The notes: generated from the sequence alone by a model not told the origin. 64,000 bases of DNA from Bacteroidaceae bacterium (GCA_016286165.1 JAEESE010000003.1:62001-126000); one strand, 5' to 3'; positions 50,692 through 60,422 are shown, counted from the stretch's first letter. Numbers and translations are program-made.

Positions 50692-53600
50692 ATGGAAAAG
50701 AAACTAAATTGGATGGCTTGGCCGCTCGAGCATTATAGGATATCGCTCCTCATAGTGGCTGTCTTCTTCGGCCTCGGCATCTTTGGGATGTATGTGATGC
50801 CGAAGGATGAGTTCCCGCCCTTCGTCATACGTCAAGGTGTAGTCATAGCCGTATATCCTGGGGCTACGAGCGAGGAGGTGGAGCAGCAGGTTACGCGCCC
50901 GCTGGAGCGTTTTTTGTTCACTTATGGAGAGGTGAAACGTGCTAAGACAACTTCAACGTCGCAGAATGGAATGGCAATGGTGCTGGTTCACCTAAACGAC
51001 GATGTCAACAACAAGGACGAGGTGTGGAGCAAGATAAAGCACGGCCTGGCGATGTTCAAGCAGAGCCTGCCGAAAGGCGTCGTAGCACTTGTCGCCAACG
51101 ATGATTTCGGCAACACTTCGGCCTTGCTGATTGCCATTGAGAGCCCTGAACGCAGCTATCGCGAGTTGCAGGGCTACAGCGACCGCCTGAGCGACCGCCT
51201 GCGGCAGATCCCGTCGGTAGCCAATGTGCGTCAATATGGCGAACAGAAAGAGCAGATAAGCCTCTACGTAGACCGTCAGCGCCTCGAAGCTTTTGGCCTA
51301 GGACAGACAACGATAATGAGTGCCCTGCAGGCTGAAGGGCTTACTACATTGGCCGGTTCGCTCGTGAGCGACCACAACCAGACGCTCATCCACATTGAAC
51401 CTACGCAGAACAGTGAGCAGGAGATTGCCGACATGATCCTCTTCAGCGATCCGTCGACGGGTAAGACCGTGCGTGTGAGGGATATTGCCGATGTGCGTCG
51501 CGAGTACGACCTCAGCGACAGCTACATCATGCAGAACGGTCATCCGTGTCTGTTGCTCTCACTCGAGATGAACGAGGGTAACAACATCATGGCCTATGGC
51601 GACGAGGTGGACAAGGTTATTGACGAGTTCCGCTTCGATGAATTGCCTGATGACGTCGTCATAACGCGTATCGCAGACCTTCCCAAAGTGGTGGGCGACA
51701 GCATTCGCGACTTCCTTCGCGACCTCCTGTTGTCGATGGCTGTCATCATCTTGGTGATGATGGTTCTCTTCCCCCTGCGCTCGGCTATCGTGGCTGCTAT
51801 CACCATCCCGCTGAGCACATTCATCAGCGTGGCTTTCATGTACTTTGCGCAGATTCCCTTGAACATTGTCACGCTGGCCGGCTTGATAGTGGTTCTGGGT
51901 ATGATTGTCGACAATAGTATCGTGGTCATCGACGGCTATCTCGAATATGTAGGCAAGGGCGAGCACCCAAAAGATGCCGCCATCCACTCCGTGAAGCAGT
52001 ATTTCATGCCCATGGCTCTCGCCACGGTGTGCATCTGTGCCATCTTCTTTCCGTTCCTGCTGACCTTCCGCGGCGCCTTCCTCGATGCCGTAGGCGATTT
52101 CCCCTGGACAATAACAATTAACCTCATGGTCTCGCTGGCCATCGCCGTGGCCGTGATACCTTTCCTCTGCGTGAAGATTATAGGTGTGCCGAAGGCCAAG
52201 AAAGGCGAGCGACTTACCGATAAGGTGCAGAAGTTCTACGACCGTGTGCTGGCCTGGACGTTCCGCCGTCCTTACCTCACTATGACTTTGGGCGTGCTGT
52301 CGATAGTGCTTACCATGCTTATTGTGCCCTTCCTTAAGATACGTCTCTTCCCCTTCTGCGACCGCGATCAGTTTGCCGTAGAGATATTCCTACCCGATGG
52401 CAAGGGCCTTGCCGATACACGTCTGGTGGCCGACTCGGTTTACTCTGCCATGGCCTCCGACGAGCGCATCACGGGCATCACGTCATTCATAGGTTGTTCG
52501 TCGCCGCGTTTCCAGGTATGCTATGCTCCGCAGATGGCGGGCCGCAACTTCGCTCAGTTCATCGTCAACACCACATCGCAGCAGGCCACGCTCGATCTCC
52601 TTGCCGACTATCAGCCTCGCCTGAGCGAGGCTTTCCCTGAGGCTTATGTCAAGTTCAAGCGCCTCGACCTCCTCGAGGTGCCAGAATTGGAGTACCGTTT
52701 CTATGGCGACGATGTCGATTCGCTTCATGAAGCTGCCGAACGCATGATGGAAAAGATGCGCCAAGTGCCCGAACTGGAATGGGTGCACTCCGATTTCCTG
52801 CAGCCTTTCCCCCTCATCAACGTAGAACTTGACCCCGTAGCTGCCGCACAGTTGGGTATAAATCGCGCTACAGCAGCACTGGCTTTGGCAGCGTCCACGT
52901 CAGACCTCAATGTCGGCAGTATCTGGGAAGACGACTACGAATTACCTATTGTCGTCAAGGACACGCTCGCGCTGTCCGTTGCCGATGTCGAGAACCTCGG
53001 CATCTTCTCGCCACAGGCAGCAGCAAGTGCTGCCCTGGGTTCGCAGTTGTCAGCTCTGGGCGTGCCATCGTCCACTCAAAGCACCGTTGCCCTGCGTCAA
53101 GTGGCTCATGTGAAGCCGCGTTGGAGCGAGAGTCGCATCATGCACCGTGCCGGCGAGCGATGCCTCACGGTGACGGCCGAATTTGCCCGTGGCACTTATG
53201 CCGCACCGATTGAACAACAGCTCGCTCGCACCTTGGCCGATATCGACTTACCCGAAGGCGTGCGTACCGAGGTGGGCGGCGAACTGGAGTACAACGATGA
53301 GAACATGCCTATGATCTACAATGGTATCATCATTGCCATGATCATCATTTTCTTCTTCATTCTCTTCAACTTCAAGCGCTTCGGCATCACATTCCTATGC
53401 ATGGCCGCCCTCGGTCTGATGGTACCTGGTGCCTTGATAGGGCTTGGGTTGATGAATAAGATGCTTGGCCTCACGAGCATCTTCGGCCTCATCACGCTGA
53501 TGGGCATCATCATGCGCAATGAGATTCTCATCTTCGAACACGCCGATGGGCTCATGGATCGTTTCCATGCCGAACATCCACAGCCTGCTGCGCCTACGGC

Positions 53601-53856
53601 AGAGCAGCGCGAGGCTTACCATAAAGCTTATAATAAAGCCATACGCGAAGCTTCGTATGATGCCGGTCATCGACGCATGGTGCCCATCTTCCTCACCACC
53701 GCTACCACCGCCGTCGGCGTCATTCCTATGATCATCGCAGGCTCATCGTTCTGGATGCCCGTGGGCGTAACCATCTTCGCCGGAGGCATCGGCACCCTGA
53801 TTCTCGTTGTCACTGTGCTGCCAGTAGTTTATTGGAAACTAAGTGTCAAGAAATAG
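50692..53856 (+). CDS. RND-family efflux transporter (AcrB/MMPL type)
   Basis: 1054 residues from ATG 50692, 8 bp after the adaptor stop; a GTG- or ATG-initiated extension back to 50608 would overlap the adaptor and is not supported. Twelve membrane helices: helix 1 at the N-terminus (ISLLIVAVFFGLGIF), a large periplasmic loop, helices 2-6 with the proton-relay motif GMIVDNSIVV, helix 7 (YLTMTLGVLSIVLTMLIVP), a second loop and helices 8-12. It resembles the hydrophobe/amphiphile efflux or AcrB branch, driven by the proton gradient. The substrate range cannot be inferred. Confidence 0.94.
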   Translation: MEKKLNWMAWPLEHYRISLLIVAVFFGLGIFGMYVMPKDEFPPFVIRQGVVIAVYPGATSEEVEQQVTRPLERFLFTYGEVKRAKTTSTSQNGMAMVLVHLNDDVNNKDEVWSKIKHGLAMFKQSLPKGVVALVANDDFGNTSALLIAIESPERSYRELQGYSDRLSDRLRQIPSVANVRQYGEQKEQISLYVDRQRLEAFGLGQTTIMSALQAEGLTTLAGSLVSDHNQTLIHIEPTQNSEQEIADMILFSDPSTGKTVRVRDIADVRREYDLSDSYIMQNGHPCLLLSLEMNEGNNIMAYGDEVDKVIDEFRFDELPDDVVITRIADLPKVVGDSIRDFLRDLLLSMAVIILVMMVLFPLRSAIVAAITIPLSTFISVAFMYFAQIPLNIVTLAGLIVVLGMIVDNSIVVIDGYLEYVGKGEHPKDAAIHSVKQYFMPMALATVCICAIFFPFLLTFRGAFLDAVGDFPWTITINLMVSLAIAVAVIPFLCVKIIGVPKAKKGERLTDKVQKFYDRVLAWTFRRPYLTMTLGVLSIVLTMLIVPFLKIRLFPFCDRDQFAVEIFLPDGKGLADTRLVADSVYSAMASDERITGITSFIGCSSPRFQVCYAPQMAGRNFAQFIVNTTSQQATLDLLADYQPRLSEAFPEAYVKFKRLDLLEVPELEYRFYGDDVDSLHEAAERMMEKMRQVPELEWVHSDFLQPFPLINVELDPVAAAQLGINRATAALALAASTSDLNVGSIWEDDYELPIVVKDTLALSVADVENLGIFSPQAAASAALGSQLSALGVPSSTQSTVALRQVAHVKPRWSESRIMHRAGERCLTVTAEFARGTYAAPIEQQLARTLADIDLPEGVRTEVGGELEYNDENMPMIYNGIIIAMIIIFFFILFNFKRFGITFLCMAALGLMVPGALIGLGLMNKMLGLTSIFGLITLMGIIMRNEILIFEHADGLMDRFHAEHPQPAAPTAEQREAYHKAYNKAIREASYDAGHRRMVPIFLTTATTAVGVIPMIIAGSSFWMPVGVTIFAGGIGTLILVVTVLPVVYWKLSVKK

Positions 53857-53892
53857 GGGGAAACTAAAAGAATGAAGAATTAATAATGAAGA

Positions 53893-55278
53893 ATGAAAAT
53901 GAAAAGGGTTTATCATCTGTTATTTATTATTTATTTATCCTTTAGCTCCGCAGGGGCGCAGGCTCAGTCCGGCCTGCTTACCCTCCAGCAGCTTAAGGAC
54001 TCTGCCCTTCACAACAATATCGCCATACGTTCGGCCCGTCTCGATATCGAAGCGGCTCGCGAGCAACGGCGCGAGGCATTCACAAACTATTTCCCTAACG
54101 TCAGCGGAACGGCTCTTTGGTTTAATGCCAACAAGTCGATGGCAAAGATGGATATAGATCCATCGGAGTTTATCACTCCCGAACTGGGCGCTACCCTTGC
54201 ACAGATGCTCCCTATGGAGGCGCTCGTGGCGCTGCAGAGCCCTATGACAATGACGATGATGAAGAATGGTACCATAGCGGGTGTTGAGGCTATTCTGCCT
54301 GTCTTTTCCGGCGGACAAATCATCAACGGCAACCGTCTGGCCCGTCTTGGCGAGGAGGTAAGCCGTCTGCAACTGCAACTCTCAGAGAAAGATGTCGAAG
54401 CCCAGACCGAACAGTACTATTGGCAACTGGTATCGATGCATGAGAAAGAGCGCACCCTTGATGCCGTTGATGCCTTGTTGGCTGATGCCGAGAAGGATGC
54501 ACGCACAGCTGTTGAGGCTGGCGTTGCCTTGCGCAATGACCTCTTGCAGGTGCAGCTGCGACAAAACGATATCGCTGCCCAGCGTCTGAAGCTTGCCAAC
54601 GGTCGCGCACTCGTCAAGTTGCTTCTGGGGCAGTTCTGCGGTCTCACTCCATCAGCCACAGCAGCTGGAAGCAATACCTATGTCTTCGAAGTGGCAGAAC
54701 CTGATATGCAAACTTCTGCAGCAACTGCTGCCGTCGATGGCGGAGCAGGCATCAACACATTACCTGAATACCAGCTCTTGGAGAAGAATGTTGAGGCTTC
54801 GCGTCTGCAGTATAAGATGGAACTGGGCAAACGATTACCATCAGTGGCCATAGGTGCAGGCTACAATTTCCATAACCTCCTCGACAACAACCGCTCATTT
54901 GCCATGGTCTTCGCCACGGCCTCAGTGCCTATCACCGATTGGTGGGGAGGCAGTCATGCTATGAAACGCAAGAAGATAGAACGGCAGAAAGCACAGGAGC
55001 AGCTCGCTGATAATGCCGCCATGCTCGAGATAAGGGCGCAGAAAGCACTCAACGACGTAGTGGAGGCGCAGAGCCAACTAGCATTAGCAGAGAAAAGCAT
55101 CGAGCAAGCCGACGAGAACTTGCGCATACACAACGACACCTACCATGCCGGCACCTCCACGATGAACGACCTCCTCGAGGCACAGCTCCTGCTGCAGCAG
55201 GCCCGCGACAAGCGTACCGATGCCTACATAGCCCTGCAAACCGCCCTCCTCGCCTATCGTCAGGCTACAGGCCTTTAG
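53893..55278 (+). CDS. TolC-family outer-membrane efflux channel
   Basis: 461 residues with a signal peptide ending GAQAQ (21-25). Two OEP repeats give the typical pattern of long alpha-helices and short beta-strands (LTLQQLKDSALHNNIAIRSARL, shortened; and LEAQLLLQQARDKRTDAYIALQTA, shortened). It completes the adaptor-pump-channel operon, 36 bp after the pump. The start could also be the second ATG, two codons downstream. The intergenic sequence just before it is a repeat of GAATGAAAATGAA-like units. Confidence 0.92.
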   Translation: MKMKRVYHLLFIIYLSFSSAGAQAQSGLLTLQQLKDSALHNNIAIRSARLDIEAAREQRREAFTNYFPNVSGTALWFNANKSMAKMDIDPSEFITPELGATLAQMLPMEALVALQSPMTMTMMKNGTIAGVEAILPVFSGGQIINGNRLARLGEEVSRLQLQLSEKDVEAQTEQYYWQLVSMHEKERTLDAVDALLADAEKDARTAVEAGVALRNDLLQVQLRQNDIAAQRLKLANGRALVKLLLGQFCGLTPSATAAGSNTYVFEVAEPDMQTSAATAAVDGGAGINTLPEYQLLEKNVEASRLQYKMELGKRLPSVAIGAGYNFHNLLDNNRSFAMVFATASVPITDWWGGSHAMKRKKIERQKAQEQLADNAAMLEIRAQKALNDVVEAQSQLALAEKSIEQADENLRIHNDTYHAGTSTMNDLLEAQLLLQQARDKRTDAYIALQTALLAYRQATGL

Positions 55279-55299
55279 GCCCTTCCTCTTCTGCTATAA

Positions 55300-55438
55300 A
55301 CATACAACTTGCAGAACATTCGTCTTTTGCTTCGCAGATACCAACGCGCAGACATTCGTCTTTACTCCTTTAACTTCTTTATCTTCCCCAAAAAAACGAC
55401 AACTTCCAAGCAAGCAGAGCTTGCGAAAGTTAAATCAT
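55300..55438. repeat. Intergenic repeats with ACATTCGTCTTT motif
   Basis: ACATTCGTCTTT occurs twice (near 55316 and 55354), the second followed by CTCCTTTAACTTCTTTATC, the reverse complement of sequence at about 60297-60335. This ties two distant intergenic repeat tracts together. No gene is present. Confidence 0.55.
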
Positions 55439-56401
55439 TTATATAAAAAGTACTTCCCGGCCATGAAATAAGAAATTTCCAGCTACGATGTACTCCCTAC
55501 AGGTTGGTGAAAACTGGTCTTCTACGGTTATATGCTCATGGCCTGCCAGAATGCAACGCAGTAGGGGCTCACCATGCAGATACTTGATGAAATCACGCGT
55601 CACAGGGTCTTCTCTCTGGCGTTTGTAGTCACCGCTCGGCTTTGGGAGCTCTCGATAGGTCAGCTGTCCTTTATCGGTCCAGAAACGGACGGTGGCGCGC
55701 CAAATGTTGTCAGTAAAGAAAGGAACGTGCATACATAAGACTATGGGCAGCCCTTTGGCTACTTCCTTGTGGAAGCGTTCAACCTGAGCTTCTGTCACGT
55801 ATCCGTAAACATCATCGAGGGTGACGAAGTTGACGCCGCGGACTACCTGACTGCTCAGGGAAATATTGAAAGGATACACGTCCTGAAGGATGTCGCGTGT
55901 ATTGTCTTTATATGCTTCACTCTTTTCCTCCTTGGGCTCGCTAAGCCACATATCCGTACTGAACTCATGATTGCCCATGGAACCAATGATACCCTCGCCA
56001 AAGTATTTCTTAACAAGGTCGAAGTTTGCTTCACTCTGCCAGTCTATGAGGTCGCCGGTATGAACCACATAGTCTACGTGCTGTTTTGCCCATGCCAGCG
56101 TGTCGCGTAGGGCCTCCTCCTGGCGGCCTCCGAAAGTGGTGGTACGGTTGCTATGAAGCTTTTGTTTCTTCTCGTTCTCATGGTCATATGCTGCAGTGAG
56201 ATGAGTATCTGAAATGTGTAGGACAGAGAAAGGCTTCTCCAGTCCTATCTCCACCGTGGCATAGCTCAGCGACAGACGTTCAAACCCTCCACGATTGGGA
56301 AATACAGCAGGATTGTCCTCAGCCAGTGCTGGCAGCTGGGAGGTGGCTATTAGCGCTCCAGCCCCTGCCATACGTTTAATGAATGTTCTTCTGTCTATCA
56401 T
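55439..56401 (-). CDS. Tat-exported calcineurin-like metallophosphoesterase
   Basis: 320 residues. The N-terminus has a twin-arginine signal: RRTFIKR at residues 4-10, a hydrophobic stretch, and ALAE. The phosphoesterase domain follows: SDTH, GDLIDW, GNHEFS (an Asn-His-Glu version of GNHD), CMHVPFF and AGHEHIT. The start codon overlaps the stop of the DUF3267 gene by 4 bp, so the two are co-translated. It should be folded in the cytoplasm with its metal ions and exported to the periplasm. Likely a phosphodiesterase or phosphatase; substrate unknown. Confidence 0.88.
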   Translation of the reverse strand: MIDRRTFIKRMAGAGALIATSQLPALAEDNPAVFPNRGGFERLSLSYATVEIGLEKPFSVLHISDTHLTAAYDHENEKKQKLHSNRTTTFGGRQEEALRDTLAWAKQHVDYVVHTGDLIDWQSEANFDLVKKYFGEGIIGSMGNHEFSTDMWLSEPKEEKSEAYKDNTRDILQDVYPFNISLSSQVVRGVNFVTLDDVYGYVTEAQVERFHKEVAKGLPIVLCMHVPFFTDNIWRATVRFWTDKGQLTYRELPKPSGDYKRQREDPVTRDFIKYLHGEPLLRCILAGHEHITVEDQFSPTCREYIVAGNFLFHGREVLFI

Positions 56402-56973
56402 ACATCATTTGTGTTCTGTGTTATTTCCTGACCTTCGATGATGTAAAAGCCGGCTTCTGAGGGATGGTCGAGCACCATACTCTTGGGATCTTCCTTTGTC
56501 AGCAGCCAAGTCATCCAGATGTCACCAGCTGCTGCCGAGATGAAAAAGATGCCCCACGCGAGCAGCGGCAGACAGCCTACGCACAGGGCGATGATTGACG
56601 GGGCAATGCCTAAAATGACACATGGCATCATAGCTCCCATCATATAACCACGGATATGCAACGGCTCGTCGCAGTGGCAATAAGGAGTCAGCAATTTCCA
56701 CATGACACCGAAGCTGATGCTCTTCCAGCCGCTCTTGGCATAGCAGGCCCAAGTGGCGCCATGAATCAGCTCATGTACCACAATGCCTACGAACATGGCT
56801 ACTAAGGCCACCAACCATTGTGCCTTTGTTCCGAGGATCTCCATTGCAGGCTTGCGCCCGCCCCAAATAAAGAAAAACGGCACCATCAGCACCACAGCCG
56901 AGACTATCATGATGACTACGGCAAAGATATTCGCCTTGCCGATATCTATCGCTACTTTTCTACCTTGTTCCAT
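56398..56973 (-). CDS. DUF3267-type integral-membrane zinc metalloprotease
   Basis: 191 residues with four to five membrane helices. The HELIH motif at 67-71, inside the second helix region, is the metal-binding HExxH of the DUF3267 family, related to site-2 proteases and thought to cut in or near the membrane. A downstream Asp/Gln that would complete the site is not unambiguous. First gene of a unit with the Tat-exported phosphoesterase, which it overlaps by 4 bp. The pairing suggests a linked envelope function, not yet described to my knowledge. Confidence 0.8.
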   Translation of the reverse strand: MEQGRKVAIDIGKANIFAVVIMIVSAVVLMVPFFFIWGGRKPAMEILGTKAQWLVALVAMFVGIVVHELIHGATWACYAKSGWKSISFGVMWKLLTPYCHCDEPLHIRGYMMGAMMPCVILGIAPSIIALCVGCLPLLAWGIFFISAAAGDIWMTWLLTKEDPKSMVLDHPSEAGFYIIEGQEITQNTNDV

Positions 56974-57075
56974 ATTTGTTATTATTCAGGGGGTTCAACA
57001 TGCAATCATGGTTAATAGTATTCGGCAGGTTCATCGTAAAATGAAACTTTAGGTATGTTTAGTTGGTTTCTGCCG

Positions 57076-57106
57076 CAAAGATATGTCGTTTTATCTTTCT
57101 GACAAA
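57076..57106 (-). promoter_or_regulatory. Promoter of the DUF3267-phosphoesterase unit
   Basis: On the minus strand TTTG (plus 57103-57106), 19 bp, TATCTTTG (plus 57076-57083): a textbook Bacteroidetes promoter, about 100 bp upstream of the DUF3267 start. Confidence 0.8.
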
Positions 57107-57189
57107 TAAAAACTTGTTATTTAATTACGTTTTCATCTATTTTGATCTAAGAGGCAGGGATGAATGAGAAATTTGGGGATAAATTGGAG

Positions 57190-57312
57190 TGAAGGCAAAG
57201 TGGAGGCTACGGGAACAGCCTCCACTGGGTGTAATATGCAGTGTTATAATCGGTTAGCTGGCAAAAACAGGCAAAAAGTGGAAGCAAGGGTGATATTCAT
57301 AAAATTTTTATG
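57190..57312. mobile_element. Partial copy of the MITE-like element
   Basis: AGTGGAGGCT (57199-57208) pairs with AGCCTCCACT (57217-57226). A further CAAAAAGTGGAAGCAAGG followed by TTCATAAAATTTTT matches the right end of the element at 8349-8400. The left terminal repeat is missing. The rest of 57313-57499 holds no recognised feature. Confidence 0.6.
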
Positions 57313-57499
57313 CTATTATACCCTTGATTGTGCCCTCTAAAAAAGCTACCATTGACAATCAATCACTTACAGTGAAGTGTGAAGTCAATTTTGAAAAACA
57401 TTTTTATTTTCGACTTCTCACCACTATACATAAGACTATGGTTAGCCTTGTGGCAGCAAGGAGAAAGAAATGATGGAAGTGTTCAGAGGGGGAGGCAGA

Positions 57500-57991
57500 T
57501 TACCCCTTCCGCTCGAAATCAACAAAGGTATATGCGAAGGCATGACGCTCGTCGGTGACGTGACGTTCTTCGTTGGTAGCTTCCCAGTCGAGCGGATTGA
57601 GCCAGGGGAAGAAGGCATCGGCATGGGCGGGCGTATCGTGGACTATGGTCAGGCACAGGCGGTCGGCCATCGGCAGAGCCTCGCGATAGACGCTGGCACC
57701 GCCTATGATGAACACCTTCTCACCTTCGGAGCATGAGGCCAGGGCTTCGTTCAGCGAAGCATAAACCTCGATGTCTGGAGCGATGAAATGGGCGTTTTTT
57801 GAAAGAACGACGTTCCGGCGGTTGGGCAGGGCGCCTTTGGGAAGCGACTCGAAGGTGCGGCGGCCCATGATGATGGTATGGCCCGTGGTGAGTGCCTTGA
57901 ACCGCTTGAGGTCGTTGGGCAGCCAATATAACAATTTATTCTCGTAGCCTATGGCTCCATTCTCGGCTACGGCGGAGATGAGGGACAACAC
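57500..57991 (-). CDS. folA: Dihydrofolate reductase
   Basis: 163 residues, the standard size. The folate-binding LPNDLKRFKALTTG segment has the catalytic carboxylate D27, the NADPH-binding IIMGRRTFESLP and KVFIIGGASVYREAL are present, and the C-terminal TIVHDTPAHADAFFP follows. It makes tetrahydrofolate, which thymidylate synthase converts to dihydrofolate. The thyA gene lies 329 bp upstream on the same strand, with a repeat tract between them. Confidence 0.97.
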   Translation of the reverse strand: MLSLISAVAENGAIGYENKLLYWLPNDLKRFKALTTGHTIIMGRRTFESLPKGALPNRRNVVLSKNAHFIAPDIEVYASLNEALASCSEGEKVFIIGGASVYREALPMADRLCLTIVHDTPAHADAFFPWLNPLDWEATNEERHVTDERHAFAYTFVDFERKG

Positions 57992-58320
57992 TGTTGAGTT
58001 AAGAGTTAATAGTTAAGGGCCTCTCTCCCCGCTCTCCCCTGTTAGGGAGAGGGCCTCGCTTCGCTCGAAGAGCGGCGCAGCGCCGAGAGAAGAGTTAAGA
58101 GTGAATAGTTAAGAGTTAATAGTGGGTAGTGGGTAGTTAAGAGTTAATAGTTAATAGTTAGGATTTGAGAGTTCTTGAAGTGTCAAGCGTCGCAAGCGCC
58201 GAGCGAAGAGGTGAGGGTACCTGAGCATAGTGAGAAAAAGCAACATCTAACCGTTGCGAAGCAACTCTAACCGTCGCGAAGCGACCTCACCGCCAGCTTA
58301 GCTGGCTCTCGCCCCGCCAT
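57992..58320. repeat. Low-complexity and dispersed-repeat spacer between folA and thyA
   Basis: It contains tandem GAGTTAATAGTTAA-type units (about 57995-58160), inverted CTCTCCC/GGGAGAG hairpin (58027-58052), CTTCGCTCGAAG, GTTGCGAAGCAAC and GTCGCGAAGCGAC hairpins, and CAAGCGTCGCAAGCGCCGAG (58184-58203), the last shared with 60274 and 60395. No gene is supported. Confidence 0.6.
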
Positions 58321-59115
58321 TTACACCGCCACCTCTGCCTTGATATGGGGCCAGGGGTCGTAGCCTTCGAGTTGGAAATCTTCGTAGCGGAAGGCGAAAA
58401 GGTCGTGGATGTCGGGGTTTATAAGCATGCGGGGCAGGGGACGTGGTGTGCGCGTCAGCTGTAGCTGTGCCTGTTCGATATGGTTGAGGTATAGGTGCGT
58501 GTCGCCTGTGGTGTGAATGAAATCGCCGGCTTGGAGGCCTGTCACTTGTGCCATCATCTGCAGCAGCAGGGCGTAGGATGCTATATTGAAAGGCACACCG
58601 AGGAAGGTGTCGGCCGAGCGTTGGTAGAGCTGCAGGCTGAGGCGACCGTCGGCAACGTAGAACTGGAACAGACAGTGACAGGGCGGGAGCGCCATGCGGT
58701 CTACTTCGGCAACGTTCCACGCAGATACCATCATGCGGCGTGAGTCGGGATGATGCTTGATGAGGTCCACCACATTGGCTATCTGGTCGATGGTGCCGCC
58801 GTCATAGTCGGGCCATGAGCGCCACTGGTGTCCGTAGACGGGTCCGAGGTCGCCGTTCTCGTCGGCCCATTCGTCCCAGATGGTGACGCGGTTGTCATGT
58901 AGGTACTTGATATTGGTGTCGCCCTTGAGGAACCACAGCAACTCATGGATGATACTGCGCAGGTGCAGCTTCTTGGTCGTCAGCAGGGGAAAGCCGTCGT
59001 CCATGTTGAACCGCATCTGGTGGCCGAAGATGCTCTTGGTGCCGGTGCCGGTGCGGTCTGTCTTCACTGCGCCCTCGTCGAGGATACGTTGCAGTAGGTC
59101 GAGATATTGTTTCAT
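58321..59115 (-). CDS. thyA: Thymidylate synthase
   Basis: 264 residues, like E. coli Thy[17 protein letters not shown] (21-36) is the phosphate-binding loop, the PPCHC motif carries the nucleophile C146, and [20 protein letters not shown] (shortened: [13 protein letters not shown]) lies near the C-terminus. It methylates dUMP with methylene-tetrahydrofolate, producing dihydrofolate for FolA downstream. Promoter at 59136-59143. Confidence 0.98.
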   Translation of the reverse strand: MKQYLDLLQRILDEGAVKTDRTGTGTKSIFGHQMRFNMDDGFPLLTTKKLHLRSIIHELLWFLKGDTNIKYLHDNRVTIWDEWADENGDLGPVYGHQWRSWPDYDGGTIDQIANVVDLIKHHPDSRRMMVSAWNVAEVDRMALPPCHCLFQFYVADGRLSLQLYQRSADTFLGVPFNIASYALLLQMMAQVTGLQAGDFIHTTGDTHLYLNHIEQAQLQLTRTPRPLPRMLINPDIHDLFAFRYEDFQLEGYDPWPHIKAEVAV

Positions 59116-59135
59116 GTCTGTCGGTATTTTGTGTG

Positions 59136-59143
59136 CAAAGGTA
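59136..59143 (-). promoter_or_regulatory. -7 promoter box of thyA
   Basis: Minus strand TACCTTTG, 21 bp upstream of the thyA start codon. Confidence 0.6.
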
Positions 59144-59210
59144 ATGAAAAGTTTAATGTTTAGTGTTTAATGCCTAAAGTTTTTGTGCTACGACCTCTTT
59201 TTTAATAAAA

Positions 59211-59239
59211 AAAAGCCATTGCGTTTGGCAATGGCTTTT
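59211..59239 (-). terminator. Terminator after the NlpC/P60 gene
   Basis: AAAAGCCATTGC pairs with GCAATGGCTTTT (59211-59222, 59228-59239), flanked by A/T runs on both sides; likely bidirectional but mainly serving the minus-strand gene ending at 59263. Confidence 0.8.
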
Positions 59240-59262
59240 GACAGATTATGATTAATATCATT

Positions 59263-59874
59263 TTAGTCTACCCCCAGCAACCGACGGGCTCCTACGTAGC
59301 GGGCTGACCAATAGCTGTCGTCGCTGCTGTCGATGCGCACGCCGCGTGAGGTGCTGGCGTGGATGAAACTGAACAGACCGGTTTCGGCATCTACGTCGGT
59401 GACGATGCCTACGTGGCTCACTGACTTGGCCTTACGGCCTCGATGACCGAAGAACACCAGATCGCCGGGCTGCAGCTCGCTCTTGCTGGCTACGGCCTCG
59501 CCCTGAGTGACCTGCTCGCGCGACGAACGCTTGAGGGTGATGCCCAGGCGCTTGAACACATAACTGGTGAAACCGGAGCAGTCGAAGGATTTGGGGCCGG
59601 TGCTGCCGAGGCTGTAGCGGGCACCTATATGGCGCTTGGCAGCTTCGATGAGGTCCTCGGCAATGGCGGAAGTGAAACCGCTTACGGCGTTGACAAGCTC
59701 TTTGCCCTGCGTTACCGGCAGTACAGGCGTGATAACCTCTGCCACACGTTCTTGTATAGCAGCAGGGGTAGCCAACAAGTCGGGCCTTGGCATTGCGACG
59801 CGATGGCGGATAGGGGTGTTAGCGAAGGTGGTGGAACTAAGTCCGAACAACAGTATAATAGCTTTCTTAAGCAT
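59263..59874 (-). CDS. NlpC/P60 (C40) cell-wall peptidase
   Basis: 203 residues. Signal peptide ends TFANT (16-20). The catalytic triad is C99 in SFDCSGF, H154 in SVSHVGIV and H172 in FSFIHAST. The family cleaves peptide cross-links or stems in peptidoglycan. The N-terminal 60 residues before the domain are short and carry no SH3 or LysM module. It would work in the periplasm during wall remodelling. Confidence 0.93.
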   Translation of the reverse strand: MLKKAIILLFGLSSTTFANTPIRHRVAMPRPDLLATPAAIQERVAEVITPVLPVTQGKELVNAVSGFTSAIAEDLIEAAKRHIGARYSLGSTGPKSFDCSGFTSYVFKRLGITLKRSSREQVTQGEAVASKSELQPGDLVFFGHRGRKAKSVSHVGIVTDVDAETGLFSFIHASTSRGVRIDSSDDSYWSARYVGARRLLGVD

Positions 59875-59930
59875 GTCTTTTTGGCTTTTATCGGCCCTGT
59901 CTCAGGGCGAATGTATCCTAAAATCGGCTG

Positions 59931-59938
59931 CAAAGGTA
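59931..59938 (-). promoter_or_regulatory. -7 promoter box of the NlpC/P60 gene
   Basis: Minus strand TACCTTTG, about 57 bp upstream of the start codon. Confidence 0.6.
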
Positions 59939-60084
59939 CGATAATTAATTGAAAATGAAAAGAGAAACAATGAAAAAATGGCTTCGAGAAAAACTTTTTT
60001 ATCTTATTCAAACAGTTTTTCACGCTTTTATATGTGCTCACTTAAAATAATTTAGTACTTTTGAAGCCGAAAAAAAGACTGATT

Positions 60085-60156
60085 ATATTTACGATTTGAC
60101 AATCTGTAATATTTACGATTTGACAATCTGTAATATTTACGATTTGACAATTTACA
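60085..60156. repeat. 24-bp tandem repeat, three copies
   Basis: ATTTACGATTTGACAATCTG recurs with exact 24-bp spacing (ACGATTTGAC at 60091, 60115, 60139). There are no spacers between units, so it is not a CRISPR. Confidence 0.8.
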
Positions 60157-60269
60157 ATGTACTATTTATTTACAATTTTCCTATTTTTCTTATTTTTCGT
60201 GCGCCATCTTTGGGCCAAAATAGCCATAAAATCAAATGGTCAATAAAACGAAAATAGTAAATTCTTCAA

Positions 60270-60422
60270 GCGTGAAGCGTCGCAAGCGCCGAGCGAAAGA
60301 AGTTAAAGAAGTTAAAGGAGTTAAAGACGAATGTTTAGCCATTGGTATTTGTGGCCTTTGGCCGCGGAAATTCTTCAGACTCGCTTCGCTCGAAGAAGCG
60401 TCGCAAGCGCCGAGCGAAAGAC
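60270..60422. repeat. Dispersed repeats upstream of the sulfatase
   Basis: GAAGCGTCGCAAGCGCCGAG occurs at 60274 and again at 60395, in both cases followed by CGAAAG. Tandem AAGTTAAAG units and AAGACGAATGT lie nearby. The same sequences recur at 55354 and 58184. The open frames here are repeat-derived. Confidence 0.6.

Noticed and set aside
60085..60156. Possible CRISPR array
   Set aside because: The 24-bp units are directly adjacent, without spacers, and no cas genes are near.
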